Source: Caldicellulosiruptor kronotskyensis 2002 (lineage in GTDB: Bacteria > Bacillota > Thermoanaerobacteria > Caldicellulosiruptorales > Caldicellulosiruptoraceae). From it: a DNA stretch of 64,000 nt. Below, one piece after another: positions 17,768 to 27,460 of this stretch. The notes under the pieces were generated by a model. That model was given only the letters and a program-made list of their open reading frames with translations. It ran no database searches and had not been told where the DNA came from. Every line of letters starts with the position of its first letter. Position 1 is the stretch's first letter. The position numbers and the translations under genes are program-made. Location: positions 2,636,001-2,700,000 of the forward strand of contig NC_014720.1 in NCBI RefSeq assembly GCF_000166775.1. Direction: 5' to 3'.

Positions 17768-17845
17768 TGCTATACACTTTCTCTCCTTTCTCGTTATGCC
17801 AATGTGGATATAATATATTTACCCAAAGTAAACTACTGTCTACCT

Positions 17846-17956
17846 GAAGAGGTGGAGGCTTTGTGAGAAGTTGGACAGCAGCTTAAGCTACCCTTATTCT
17901 CACAGGGTGGTTCACACACCCACTACTGGGTTATCTGCTTCTTCGCAGACTCTACC
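17846..17956 (-). other. Right-end hairpins of a decayed IS200/IS605-type element; possible guide-RNA scaffold relic
   Basis: Just past the tnpB remnant lies a cluster of inverted repeats: TGTGAGAA (17862-17869) with TTCTCACA (17897-17904), an inner AGCTTAAGCT, and CCCA-GTAG-TGGG near 17920. IS605-family right ends fold like this and overlap the omega/reRNA scaffold that guides TnpB. Function is unlikely because TnpB itself is broken. Confidence 0.45.
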
Positions 17957-18856
17957 TTATACCTTCACAAGTATGTTTATCGCTCCATTTATATCCGCAT
18001 TTACTCCATACCCACACTTTCTGCATACATACAATCCCCTGTATTTCCTGCTATTTTTGCTAACATGTCCACACCTACTACATCTATGCGATGTGAAACT
18101 TTCATCTACTTCCACATACCTTATACCATAATACATGCACTTTGATTTTAGCTTCCTTTTGAACTTGTCATATGGTATCCCCCACAAAATTTTGATTGTT
18201 TACAACCCCAAGCTCTATCTCCTGCTTTATACCTTTCATTTCCCAAACAACTAATGCAGATATTTGATTGTTCAAACAGTGCTTGATTATTAAACTCGCA
18301 TCTTGATTCAAAAAGTTGTCAAACACACTCAATCTCAAACCACCTGCCACCAGGCCTTGGCACTATCCTGACTTCCTTTATCTTCTTACCTGAAACAGTT
18401 GCTGGCAGGCTAAAATACAGGTACCTTACCCCAAACTCTTTTGCAAAACCTCTGCTAAGGCTTACTCGTACTTTTTTGTCTTCTATTTTAGACTGGTCTT
18501 TCGGAAAAACAATCTAGTACATCCCATCCTTTGGCAGGTATTTCGGTACTGAAACTTTTTCATCTACTTTTCCATCTTTTTTGACTTTCAAAAGATTTAG
18601 AAAAGACTTAAAGGCTTCATCCACTGAAATAAGTGTTTGCTGGGCAACCTGAGAAAGGCAAAAGTTTGTAATTTATATTTTCCTTTACAAAATGATATAC
18701 ACTCTCATATGGCAGATATTCCTGAGTTTTGAAATACTGTTGTCTTACACGATACAAAGAATAGTTGTACAAGTTTTTAGAAAAGTGACACAACAGACGC
18801 AAAAGTTCGTATGTTTGTTTATTACACCTTATATGATTCTTCTGTGTTTTGTACAT
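17957..18856 (-). pseudogene. tnpB: Degenerate tnpB (IS200/IS605 OrfB)
   Basis: Pieces of one TnpB are spread over three frames. The N-terminal piece (18856-18617, MYKTQKNHIRCNKQTYELLR...SLYRVRQQYF) goes out of frame after KLLP. The middle continues as DEAFKSFLNLLKVKKDGK... with an internal TAG at GMY*IVFPKDQ, through VRVSLSRGFAKEFG and KEVRIVPRPGGRWFEIE. There it meets a deletion, followed by ISALVVWEMKGIKQEIELG. The C-terminal piece (18187-17957) has VDESFTSHRCSRCG and YVCRKCGYGVNADINGAINI, i.e. the zinc ribbon and the last RuvC aspartate (NADINGA). At least two frameshifts, one stop and a deletion show it is dead. It sits directly upstream of cmr2. Confidence 0.9.
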
Positions 18857-18883
18857 TAGAAATCACCTGATAAAAAATTTATA

Positions 18884-18911
18884 TTGATTTACTTTGCATA
18901 TATGATATAAT
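18884..18911 (+). promoter_or_regulatory. Putative promoter of the cmr operon
   Basis: TTGATT (18884-18889), a 16-base spacer and TATAAT (18906-18911) lie about 60 bases before the cmr2 start and just outside the tnpB relic. This is a good sigma-A-like match. Confidence 0.65.
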
Positions 18912-18969
18912 TATACAAAAAATTTCATTGTTTGCTCAAGCATGTCGGAATCTATCTAAAACATGAAAG

Positions 18970-21921
18970 GTGATTAAGGTGAGTATATGGAAATTAAAGT
19001 TGAAAGCTTTTTTACATGACCCCATTAATAAACAGTGGGTGCTTAACTTTGATAAAAATGATTTAAGCACTAAAACCAAGCTCAAGATAGATAATTTTGA
19101 GTGTCCAAAAAACAGAAATCACAAAGAAGCAATTCACGAAATAGTAGCAGAAAAATTTCTCAATTACATTCTTCCTGGAGAATGTACAAAGGAATTATTA
19201 CCAATCATTAAAATTGCAGACAGAATTTCTTACCCGATGAATGAAGTATTAAGTGAAAAACTTAAAAGTAAAACAGAAAAAATTAGAGACCATAAAGATA
19301 TTTGTTTTCGAGATATTTATATAGAAAAGCTTGAAGAAAATGTGATTTGTAAAGATTTTGAAAATAAGCATCAAGAACTTGAAGAATTTTTCAAATTATT
19401 GGGAAATTTTTGCTCTGTAGTAACTTGTAATGATGAGGAAAAAGCAAAAACAGCCTTTTTAATACTCTGGCAGTATGTTCCCGATTTATTCAAATGGGTA
19501 AATATCCATCCAGCAGACAGTAGAATACCTTCTCATTCAATTTACAACCACTTAGTTCAAACAAGTGCAATCACCACAGCCATTATAGATGTTGATAAAG
19601 TTTCCTCAGAGAAATTAGTGGGTAGTATCCCAGCATTTTTACTTTTCACTATTGGTCCTGTTCAAAGCTTTATTTCAACAGCACGTAAAACTCAAGATTT
19701 ATGGGCAGGAAGTTACATTCTTTCTTACCTTACATATAAGTGCTTAGAGCCTCTGATAGATAAGCTGGGACCTGATGTTGTAATTTATCCTAATTTGAGA
19801 GGGCAACCTTTAATTGAAAGGTGGATTTATAAAACTTTTTCCTATGCAAAAGATGAAAATAACCATGTTGAAAAGTTTATTAAGTTTATTAAAGAAAAAT
19901 GTTGCAATTTAGAAAACGAAGACAACGAGAAATTGTTAATTGCAAATATTCCGAATCGATTTTTAGCAATTATACCCTATAGCAAAAAAACAATAGTTAA
20001 GGAATGCAATAGCGCTCTTGAAAATGTACTTAAAAATTTTGCCATGGAAATTGTGAATATTATTAAAGAACAATATTTAGAAGGAGAAGAAATAAATCCT
20101 TCTCTTCAAAATGAAATAGAATCTCAATTAATATCATACTTCCAAATTTACTATGCAATATTACCCTGGACTACCAATGAATGTAATTTGCAAAATAGTG
20201 GCACGATTCCTGGTGGACTAAACTGCAAAAGTGTATTTTATGAACATAAAATTTTATTTAAAGAAAGCGAAATTCGAAATTTAATAGAAGAAATAATTAG
20301 AGTAAACCAAGGTCTTAAAAGTGGGGAAGAGATTGATCCATCTAATGCTGGCATAGGTAGGGCTTATCCATTATTACTTGATCTTTTAGAAAAACTTTTA
20401 GGAGCAAGAAAAAGTATTCGAGACATTCAATTTATACCCTATTATAATAGAGAAAAATGTCATTTGTGTGGTGAAAATGAAATAGTCTTTTTAGCTAAGG
20501 ATGAAGAAAAAAATAAACTATACTGGCACAAACTAAGAGAAAAAAGCCCTGGTCTTTTGAGACAAAACGAAAGGCTTTGTGGGGTATGTTTATTTAAAAG
20601 ACTTTTCCCAAAACTGCTTGAGAAAGAATTTGGCTTTCAAATTTTGTCATTTCCATCTACTTCAGAAATTGCTTCTATACCAGTCAAGGTAGAGCTGTTA
20701 AAAAGTAATCAAAAATTTATTGAAGAATTTGTAGAGAAATATAACAAATTTAAAAAGTCAATTGAAGCAAGTGGCAAAAAACTTTCTTTATCTGAAACAG
20801 TACCTGCCTTGAAAAAATTTTCTGGTGATAAATATCAATACTTTTGTTCCATTGACGGTCAGTGGCTTATGGAAGAAAGTTACTCAAAAGAGTATCTTAA
20901 GAATGAATTTGGAATTGAAAATATCGATGAAAGCATTCTTGAGAATATAAGAAGTTTTTTGAAAAGTGCAAACTTAAATTTCTCAAGATACTTTGCAATT
21001 TTGCAAATGGATGGCGACCATATGGGCAAATGGATTAGAGGATTTGGAAAAACTGAAAAAGATGAAATTAAATTCCCCACAATTAGTGAAACTATTCACC
21101 CTAAGGTATATGATGAATTGTTGAAAAATTCAAACGAGACTGAAAAAGAGAAGCTCAAAAGCCTCTGTGATAAAACACATCCTGTTACACCTACATACCA
21201 TCAAATGTTAAGCAGTAGATTGTGTAATTTTGCTCTGCATGACGTCAGAAGAATTGTTGAAGAAAAATATTTTGGAAAATTGATATATGCGGGTGGCGAT
21301 GACGTTTTAGCCTTGCTTCCTGTAAACACTGTTTTAAATTGTGCATATGAGCTTCAAGAACAATACAAAAAAACAGTAAACTCTCGGGCTACAATGAGTG
21401 CAGGAATTGTTATAGCTCATCATAAATATCCTTTATCTCTTGCTTTAAAAGCAGTAAGAAGTGCAGAAAAAAAGGCAAAAAATAAACTTGGCAGAAATGC
21501 TTTTTGTGTTCAGCTTATAACCCACTCTGGCGAAATCAGAGAATGTGGCAGCAAGTGGAATTTTGTTGAATTTATAAATAAAATTGCATTTGACCTTCAA
21601 AATGGTTCAATCCCAAAAGTATTTTGCAACCAAATTGTTGAGGCTATGAATCAACTATTAGATATTGAACAGGAATATGTTTTAAAACAAGTGGTAAATG
21701 TTTTAGAATTGGAAATAAAAAGGTTGTGGACAAGAAAGAAAAAATATGAAAACTCTGTCTTAAATATAGAAGATATAATATATTATTTTAGAGAATATGT
21801 AACTGAAAATGGCAATACTTTTGATAATTGTAAGACGTTTAAAACACAAAATATCTTAATGTTTGGCTATCTTTTCCCTTTAGCAAAATTTCTGACTGGC
21901 AAAAGTGATCTTAATTTATAA
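18970..21921 (+). CDS. cmr2: Cmr2 / Cas10, type III-B large subunit
   Basis: Up to 983 residues. It is the signalling and scaffold subunit of the Cmr complex, expected to make cyclic oligoadenylate when target RNA is bound. The N-terminus shows KLKAFLHDPINK with the His-Asp pair at 16-17. A zinc ribbon lies near 497-540 (CHLCGEN ... ERLCGVC). The first Palm domain has TIGPVQSFISTARKTQDLWAGS. The second has LQMDGDHMGKWIRG and the catalytic YAGGDDVLALLP (GGDD about 775-778), intact. GTG at 18970 is listed; a GTG at 18979 has the better-placed AAAGGTG ribosome-binding site and may be the true start. It is first in the operon cmr2-3-1-4-5-6. Confidence 0.96.
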   Translation: MIKVSIWKLKLKAFLHDPINKQWVLNFDKNDLSTKTKLKIDNFECPKNRNHKEAIHEIVAEKFLNYILPGECTKELLPIIKIADRISYPMNEVLSEKLKSKTEKIRDHKDICFRDIYIEKLEENVICKDFENKHQELEEFFKLLGNFCSVVTCNDEEKAKTAFLILWQYVPDLFKWVNIHPADSRIPSHSIYNHLVQTSAITTAIIDVDKVSSEKLVGSIPAFLLFTIGPVQSFISTARKTQDLWAGSYILSYLTYKCLEPLIDKLGPDVVIYPNLRGQPLIERWIYKTFSYAKDENNHVEKFIKFIKEKCCNLENEDNEKLLIANIPNRFLAIIPYSKKTIVKECNSALENVLKNFAMEIVNIIKEQYLEGEEINPSLQNEIESQLISYFQIYYAILPWTTNECNLQNSGTIPGGLNCKSVFYEHKILFKESEIRNLIEEIIRVNQGLKSGEEIDPSNAGIGRAYPLLLDLLEKLLGARKSIRDIQFIPYYNREKCHLCGENEIVFLAKDEEKNKLYWHKLREKSPGLLRQNERLCGVCLFKRLFPKLLEKEFGFQILSFPSTSEIASIPVKVELLKSNQKFIEEFVEKYNKFKKSIEASGKKLSLSETVPALKKFSGDKYQYFCSIDGQWLMEESYSKEYLKNEFGIENIDESILENIRSFLKSANLNFSRYFAILQMDGDHMGKWIRGFGKTEKDEIKFPTISETIHPKVYDELLKNSNETEKEKLKSLCDKTHPVTPTYHQMLSSRLCNFALHDVRRIVEEKYFGKLIYAGGDDVLALLPVNTVLNCAYELQEQYKKTVNSRATMSAGIVIAHHKYPLSLALKAVRSAEKKAKNKLGRNAFCVQLITHSGEIRECGSKWNFVEFINKIAFDLQNGSIPKVFCNQIVEAMNQLLDIEQEYVLKQVVNVLELEIKRLWTRKKKYENSVLNIEDIIYYFREYVTENGNTFDNCKTFKTQNILMFGYLFPLAKFLTGKSDLNL

Positions 21922-21963
21922 AAACATAAAGGCCTAATAATTATATTTGAGGTGGTTCAAAAA

Positions 21964-23193
21964 ATGATGCTAAAATTTGAATTTAAACCCTTTGATGTCC
22001 TGTTTTTTGGAAGTGGAAAACCTTTTAACAGGGGAGATGATGCAAGTTCTATCTTTCCCCCGTTTTCGCATACCTTTGCTGGAGCAATATCAAGAAAACT
22101 TACAACTTTTTTCAAGATAGACTCTTCAAAGGCGATAAAATTTATATATGGCCCTTTTGTAAAAAAGCTTTCAGTAACATCCAAGGAGGAAACCATATTT
22201 TTTTCTATACCTTCAAATATATATACTACCAGAAAAGAAGATAATTCTAATTTTTTCTGCATATTAAACCCATTAGAAAATCAAGCATTGAAGCTATTTT
22301 CTCCTCAAAATACTAATAAGCCAAATACAATCTCTACATTTTGTGTTTACACTAAGGATGAAACTGAAATTGAACCTTTCACAGGATTTATTTCAATAAA
22401 ATATTTAAAACATTGGTTAGACGGTTCGTTAGAAAATAAACTTTCAGATACGCATAATGACACTGAAAATAAAAGAAACATTATTAAGCTTGATGAGATA
22501 TGTCAAAACGATGAGCGAATTGGTATAAAAATGAATTATAAACAGGGAACTGTTGAAAAAGAAAGCGGAGTTTACAGAATATCTTTTAAAAAACTCAAAA
22601 TTGAGCCTGCAGAAGAGTTCTCGTTTGTTGTGTGGGTAGAATTTAATCTTGAAGATGAAAATATCAAAAAAGCAAATATAGGATATGACCAAATAAAGGC
22701 TATCTTTGAAAAACAACCACGTGTGCTAAAAGTTGGCGGTGAGTCAAAAATAGTATTTTACAAGATTGAAGAAGTTTCATTTTTTGATGAAATAAAAGAG
22801 CTTCTTGAAATTGAAAATACCTTTGTTGGATTTTTAAAGTTTGAAAATAATAGTTTATCAATATTGCCTGAGAAAATTATAAAAATAGAAAAAGGCGAAA
22901 AAGTTCAAATTTTATTTCTCACACAGGGAGTATTTGATAACTTTTTGCCAGATTTGCTCAACAAATGTGGCTTTAGAACTACAAGCATGACAATGAACAG
23001 TTGCCTCAATGTAACACTATATTCATCAAAAATTACAAGATTTTTCTCAAAAGCAATTCCAGCTGGCACAGTAATCTGGGCAGTTGCTGAAAAAGATATT
23101 GAAATTTCATCAGAAAATACTTCATCTTTGTCAAAAAATAGCTTTATTGGTTCAAATCTTGTGCTGATTAGAAAGGAGAAAACGAAAAAATGA
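21964..23193 (+). CDS. cmr3: Cmr3 (Cas5-group RAMP)
   Basis: About 409 residues. Cmr3 binds the 5' handle of crRNA next to Cmr2 at the base of the type III-B complex. The N-terminal FEFKPFDVLFFGSGKPFNRG and PPFSHTFAGAISRKL are typical, as is the C-terminal KAIPAGTVIWAV. I start at ATG 21964 because GAGGTGG lies 7-8 bases upstream; a GTG at 21952 is within that ribosome-binding site. The stop overlaps the cmr1 start by 4 bases (ATGA), so translation is coupled. Confidence 0.93.
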   Translation: MMLKFEFKPFDVLFFGSGKPFNRGDDASSIFPPFSHTFAGAISRKLTTFFKIDSSKAIKFIYGPFVKKLSVTSKEETIFFSIPSNIYTTRKEDNSNFFCILNPLENQALKLFSPQNTNKPNTISTFCVYTKDETEIEPFTGFISIKYLKHWLDGSLENKLSDTHNDTENKRNIIKLDEICQNDERIGIKMNYKQGTVEKESGVYRISFKKLKIEPAEEFSFVVWVEFNLEDENIKKANIGYDQIKAIFEKQPRVLKVGGESKIVFYKIEEVSFFDEIKELLEIENTFVGFLKFENNSLSILPEKIIKIEKGEKVQILFLTQGVFDNFLPDLLNKCGFRTTSMTMNSCLNVTLYSSKITRFFSKAIPAGTVIWAVAEKDIEISSENTSSLSKNSFIGSNLVLIRKEKTKK

Positions 23194-24377
23194 GGGAATA
23201 TACCTTTTACTGTGAGGTTGTAACTCCTCTTTTTATGGGTGGGAGCAAACCAAAAAATTTAGAATTAAGAAGTCAGTCTTTTAACGGGCTTTTTAGGTAT
23301 TGGTTTCGAATTGGAGGAGGAGGAGATTTAGAAGATGAAAAAAGAATATTTGGTTTGGGAGGAAATAATGCCAGAAAAGGACTTGTGCAGATAATAGTTG
23401 TTGAAGAATCTTCTGCTGAATTGAAAAAAGGCTTTTATTATCTGAGTAATTTTTTAGAAAGATCAGGTCGAGAAAATTCTTTTTTCCCACCTGGTCAACA
23501 GTTTAAGTTAATCTTTCGTTTTTCACCTTTAGCAACAGAAGATGATATAAAAAAGTTCTTTTGTAGTGTTTGGCTTGCTGTAAACCTTGGTAATTTTGGT
23601 GCAAGATCAAGAAGAGGTTTTGGTTCTGTAAAAATTACCAAAATAGAAGGTGCTGATTCAATATTTGATTTTCTCCAGTTTACTCCTCAACCTTCATTAA
23701 AAGATTGGTTTAATAATAATCTTAATGTGATAAAAAGTACTTTGTTTTCAAAAGAAAGGGAGTGCATTCCTTGTTTGTTTAACAATAGTGTTGAAATATA
23801 TTATCTAAAAAAAGACAACTTAGAAAATTCCTATAATAAATGGGTTGCTAAAATATATGAAAATAGAAAAAGCAACAAATATATACCGAATTTAAAAACA
23901 TCAGATTTTCATTTGGATAACCCTTTAAAAGCATTGTCGTTTATGGGCTGTTTACTTATGGGATTTAGAAGCTATTATCTGCCTGATTATGAAAATTTAA
24001 TTTCTGCAATTAGAAATCCTACGTTTGCAGCAAATAAGGGAATAATAATTGAAAGGGCAGTGTTTGGTTTGCCTTTGACTTTTAGAATTGGGGAAAGCAA
24101 TTATTTTGTAAACGCGTATGACAATAAAAAAGACACTAATAATAAAAAAGACACTAATAGTAGACGGGCATCACCTTTGTGGTTCAAAATATTGTCAAAT
24201 TCTTTAAACAGCGTCGAATGTTTGTTTGTAGTAATGAAGTCTGATTTTTTACCAAATAACATGGAAATAAACTTAAAAATCCAACAAAATAAAATAAAAT
24301 GTTTAACAAATAATTGGAACGCTATAGATACTTTTATTAATACGTTAAAAAGTTATGGAATAATTGATAATATTTAG
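23190..24377 (+). CDS. cmr1: Cmr1 (RAMP subunit)
   Basis: A 395-residue Cas7-group protein that caps the distal end of the Cmr filament and contacts target RNA. The opening (YTFYCEVVTPLFMGGSKPKNLELRSQSF is its pattern in two parts), FNGLFRYWFRIGGGG, and NFGARSRRGFGSVKI (the glycine-rich RAMP loop) identify it. It overlaps cmr3 by 4 bases and ends 34 bases before cmr4. A lysine-rich low-complexity stretch of duplicated KKDTN units is seen near residue 314-322. No missing motif was noticed. Confidence 0.92.
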   Translation: MREYTFYCEVVTPLFMGGSKPKNLELRSQSFNGLFRYWFRIGGGGDLEDEKRIFGLGGNNARKGLVQIIVVEESSAELKKGFYYLSNFLERSGRENSFFPPGQQFKLIFRFSPLATEDDIKKFFCSVWLAVNLGNFGARSRRGFGSVKITKIEGADSIFDFLQFTPQPSLKDWFNNNLNVIKSTLFSKERECIPCLFNNSVEIYYLKKDNLENSYNKWVAKIYENRKSNKYIPNLKTSDFHLDNPLKALSFMGCLLMGFRSYYLPDYENLISAIRNPTFAANKGIIIERAVFGLPLTFRIGESNYFVNAYDNKKDTNNKKDTNSRRASPLWFKILSNSLNSVECLFVVMKSDFLPNNMEINLKIQQNKIKCLTNNWNAIDTFINTLKSYGIIDNI

Positions 24378-24411
24378 GTTTAATAAAGAATAATATCAAA
24401 GGAGTGATAAT

Positions 24412-25518
24412 ATGTTTAAAGATGTAATCTTGACCACATATTATTGTGAGACTCCTCTACATATGGGTTCTGGACAGAGTATATCATACGTAGACCTGCC
24501 AATTCAAAGAGAAAAACACACAGATTTCCCTGTTATCTGGTCAAGCAGTATCAAAGGTGTTGCCAGAGATAGGGCTTTGAGAAGCGGATGGAGTAAAACA
24601 AAACTTTTATATATTTTTGGTTCTGAAGCAGATGAATCTCCTGACAATTTAGTTTCATCTTGTATAAGCTTTACTGATGCAAAAATACTTTTTTACCCTG
24701 TTCGTTCAGCAAAAGGCATCTTTGCTTGGATAACTTGCCCATTTGTCATAAAAAGATTTATCCAAGAAATAGAAGGTGCAGGTATTTTATGTAATAATCA
24801 TGACGTGTTAAATGCAATAATTAACTGGATTACTTATATAGAAACTCCTATATCTCAAAACAAAGTGGTGTTGCTTGACAGCAGTGCCTATATAAAGAAT
24901 ACTTCAGAAAAAGTAATGCTGGAAGAATTTGAATTCTCATCAGAAGTTAAAAGTGATACTGTAATTATTAACTTTTATAAAGATATCCTTCCAACAAATA
25001 TACTTACAGAAGAACTTGAAAAGAGATTAGCAATAGTCCCAGATGATATTTTTTCAGTTTTTGTTAAATATGCTGTTGAAATTAGAACTCGAATAAGAAT
25101 AGACCAAACAACAGGTGTTGTTGAGGATAAAGCACTATTTACCGAAGAACTTTTGCCTTCAGAGAGTATTTTTTACGGATTTGTTTTTACAACTGACCCG
25201 TTTTTCGGTATTGATAATGATTTATATAACATATTGACATCTTCTTTTATTGATTGGGAAAAATTGGGTAATTCTGTTTCCTCTGAAAAGTTAAATATAT
25301 TAAAAGAAGCAGCTGGAGAAAAAAGTGAAAATGGAGCTAATAAAACAGAGAACAGGTATTTGTCTTCTAAAGATGTTATCAATCAACTTGAGAAACTACT
25401 TGATAATGGACTTCTTCAACTTGGTGCAGATTCAACTCTTGGAAGAGGTTTTGTAAAGGTAAAAACTACATCAATACTGTTTTCAAACTCCAAAGATAAG
25501 CAGGAGGCAGAGAGCTAA
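24412..25518 (+). CDS. cmr4: Cmr4 (Cas7-group backbone RNase)
   Basis: A 368-residue backbone subunit that cleaves target RNA at 6-nucleotide intervals. The catalytic-loop aspartate appears as D28 in SYVDLPIQREKHTDFP, and the RAMP signature VIWSSSIKGVARDRALR follows. The C-terminal glycine loop is ADSTLGRGFVKVK. GGAGTG lies upstream of ATG 24412. It ends 1 base before cmr5. By motif, the RNase activity is expected to be intact. Confidence 0.94.
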   Translation: MFKDVILTTYYCETPLHMGSGQSISYVDLPIQREKHTDFPVIWSSSIKGVARDRALRSGWSKTKLLYIFGSEADESPDNLVSSCISFTDAKILFYPVRSAKGIFAWITCPFVIKRFIQEIEGAGILCNNHDVLNAIINWITYIETPISQNKVVLLDSSAYIKNTSEKVMLEEFEFSSEVKSDTVIINFYKDILPTNILTEELEKRLAIVPDDIFSVFVKYAVEIRTRIRIDQTTGVVEDKALFTEELLPSESIFYGFVFTTDPFFGIDNDLYNILTSSFIDWEKLGNSVSSEKLNILKEAAGEKSENGANKTENRYLSSKDVINQLEKLLDNGLLQLGADSTLGRGFVKVKTTSILFSNSKDKQEAES

Positions 25519-25519
25519 A

Positions 25520-25897
25520 ATGAGTATAAAAAGCATAGAACAAGAAATAGCTCAGTTTTGTTTTAATGAAATTTCAACTTATAAAAAAAATGTAGAAAGT
25601 CAAAGTGATAAACTTTCAAGGTTTAAATCTGACATAAGGCGACTTCCAGCCATGATAACTAATAATGGTCTTTTGGCTACCATGGTATTTTATAAAAAAA
25701 CTAATGAAGATGTTTATAATATAATAAATAGTTGGTTTTCTTATAAGCGACAAAATATTGATTTAATTGAATATTTAACTAATGATGTAGACTATGAAAA
25801 GCTTCTTTTTAAAACCTCTGAAGTTCTTAAACTTGCTGACTGGTTAAAAAGAATTGTTGAGGTGGAAATAAAAGATGAGAAAACAACAGAAGAGTAA
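25520..25897 (+). CDS. cmr5: Cmr5 (small helical subunit)
   Basis: A 125-residue, mainly helical protein matching the size and position of Cmr5, the inner-filament small subunit (Cas11 equivalent) of type III-B. RRLPAMITNNGLLATMVFYKK is the family-like core (seen as RRLPAMITNN and GLLATMVFYKK), and a C-terminal TSEVLKLADWLKRI follows. The start is 1 base after cmr4; AGGAGG lies 13 bases upstream. The last 23 bases overlap cmr6. Confidence 0.9.
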   Translation: MSIKSIEQEIAQFCFNEISTYKKNVESQSDKLSRFKSDIRRLPAMITNNGLLATMVFYKKTNEDVYNIINSWFSYKRQNIDLIEYLTNDVDYEKLLFKTSEVLKLADWLKRIVEVEIKDEKTTEE

Positions 25898-26936
25898 AAA
25901 TCCGAAAGGTAATCAACAAGCAAATTGGCAGTCAAATTTAGCCATAGCAGAATGTGATAACTTTTCACTTGCTTTTTCAAAAGGTGTTTCTATTGAGATA
26001 TGCAAAAATAAAAATTTTGATCTTATAAATCAAAAAAACAAAAAAGAATACTTACAATCAATTTCTATTAGCAAAGCAAAGGAAAAATTATCTTTTATTC
26101 AAAATCAAATAAATTACAAATTGAAGAGTATTGAAGAATACTTGCTTGCTAATCACTTTTTAAAGGTTATTGATATTAATCTGAAAAACATATCAAGACT
26201 GGTTGTAGGTTTGGGATCTGAGCATGTTTTCGAAACATCCTTAACTCTTGATTATATTTGGGGAATTCCTTATATACCATCTTCTGCAGTCAAAGGCGGA
26301 TGTAGGGCTGCTGCATTCTGGGAAATAGTTTCGTTAATATTAAATAATTATGATAAAAAAGAATCTCAAAAAGAAATTTCTCAAGACGCAATTGATGAAG
26401 TAGCAAGATATATTTTCCAGAAATTGTACGATGAAGATATTTATTTTGAAAACAATAAACTATTAGAACTTAGTGATATTGATAAAAGAATTTTACTATA
26501 TAAATTCATATTTGGGACAAAGAATTTTGAAGGCTTATTCACATTTTTAGATGCATATCCTCAAAATCTATCGGGATTAGCCCATATATTCGAATTAGAC
26601 ATAATAAATTCTCATTACCCTGACTATTATAGTAATCCCAAAGATATACCAGCTGGGGATTGGTATAATCCACAACCTGTTTACTTCTTAGCAGTAAAAC
26701 CAGGAATCGAATTTAAATTCACTGTATTTTATGACCAACATCGTTCTGAGAAGTTAGTAAAATCTTTTGGGACAGGAAGCATATATTCTGAGCTAATCCA
26801 ATTATTAGAAAAAAATAATTTTGAAATTCTTAGAAACACCATAAAAACCTCTTTAAGCTTTTATGGCATAGGCGCAAAAACACGGTTAGGTTATGGTTTA
26901 TTTGAAATTTTAAATGAACAAGGCAATTCCATTTAA
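25875..26936 (+). CDS. cmr6: Cmr6 (RAMP subunit)
   Basis: A 353-residue Cas7-group subunit near the distal end of the Cmr filament. Characteristic parts are LVVGLGSEHVFETSLTLD, WGIPYIPSSAVKGGCRA, FLDAYPQ, DWYNPQPVYFLAVKPG and the terminal GIGAKTRLGYGLFE. The N-terminal about 60 residues are polar and less conserved in appearance. ATG 25875 has GAGGTGG 9-10 bases upstream, within the end of cmr5. It closes the operon and is followed by a hairpin terminator. No CARF-domain effector (Csm6/Csx1-like) follows. Confidence 0.93.
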   Translation: MRKQQKSKNPKGNQQANWQSNLAIAECDNFSLAFSKGVSIEICKNKNFDLINQKNKKEYLQSISISKAKEKLSFIQNQINYKLKSIEEYLLANHFLKVIDINLKNISRLVVGLGSEHVFETSLTLDYIWGIPYIPSSAVKGGCRAAAFWEIVSLILNNYDKKESQKEISQDAIDEVARYIFQKLYDEDIYFENNKLLELSDIDKRILLYKFIFGTKNFEGLFTFLDAYPQNLSGLAHIFELDIINSHYPDYYSNPKDIPAGDWYNPQPVYFLAVKPGIEFKFTVFYDQHRSEKLVKSFGTGSIYSELIQLLEKNNFEILRNTIKTSLSFYGIGAKTRLGYGLFEILNEQGNSI

Positions 26937-26943
26937 AGCAAAG

Positions 26944-26985
26944 GGGTGAGGAAATTACTACTACAACTTCCTCACCCTATAGTTT
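26944..26985 (+). terminator. Terminator of the cmr operon
   Basis: GGGTGAGGAA (26944-26953) pairs perfectly with TTCCTCACCC (26968-26977), followed by a T-rich tail (TATAGTTTTATT). It lies 7 bases after the cmr6 stop. Confidence 0.85.
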
Positions 26986-27049
26986 TATTCATTGATAAAT
27001 TTTGAGGTATCATAAATATATAACTTTTGTTTAAAACATAAGTAATCTT

Positions 27050-27370
27050 TTATTTGCTTTTTTTGTGATTTAATTTTTTCTTGACATACTTATTGAAGTT
27101 TGAGTATGTTCCTATTGTCTCATCTTTTGATTTAAAATACTCATAAACACCCTTGACTGTAACTCCTTTGATAGCAAGCTTTGATTTTATCTCATCATAG
27201 TATTTGTCCCATTTACTTGGTTTATTTCTATTCTTAGGTTTTCCTTCATAACCCTCATAATATTTTTTAACTGTTCTTATATCCATCCCATATATTCTTG
27301 CAAGGTCTGAAAAGTTAGGTTTCATTTTCATCGCCCTTATCATGTTTAAATGTGCTGTTAAGTTCTGCAT
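27050..27370 (-). pseudogene. IS21-type transposase (IstA-like), N-terminal fragment
   Basis: A 106-residue reading frame contains a helix-turn-helix (FSDLARIYGMDIRTVKKYY) followed by RNKPSKWDKYYDEIKSKL, as at the N-terminus of IS21-family transposases. The DDE catalytic core is absent, so it is truncated and inactive as a transposase. Just outside its start, 27405-27435 carries an AT-rich terminal-repeat-like stretch (ATGTTCAATTTTGTACATT). The remnant sits exactly between the cmr operon and the trailer end of the CRISPR array. Confidence 0.75.
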
Positions 27371-27460
27371 TTGATATCCCTCCTCACTATGAGAAAGGAT
27401 ATCATATCAATGTTCAATTTTGTACATTCTTATACTCCACTTTCAGTACATTTTTATTTT

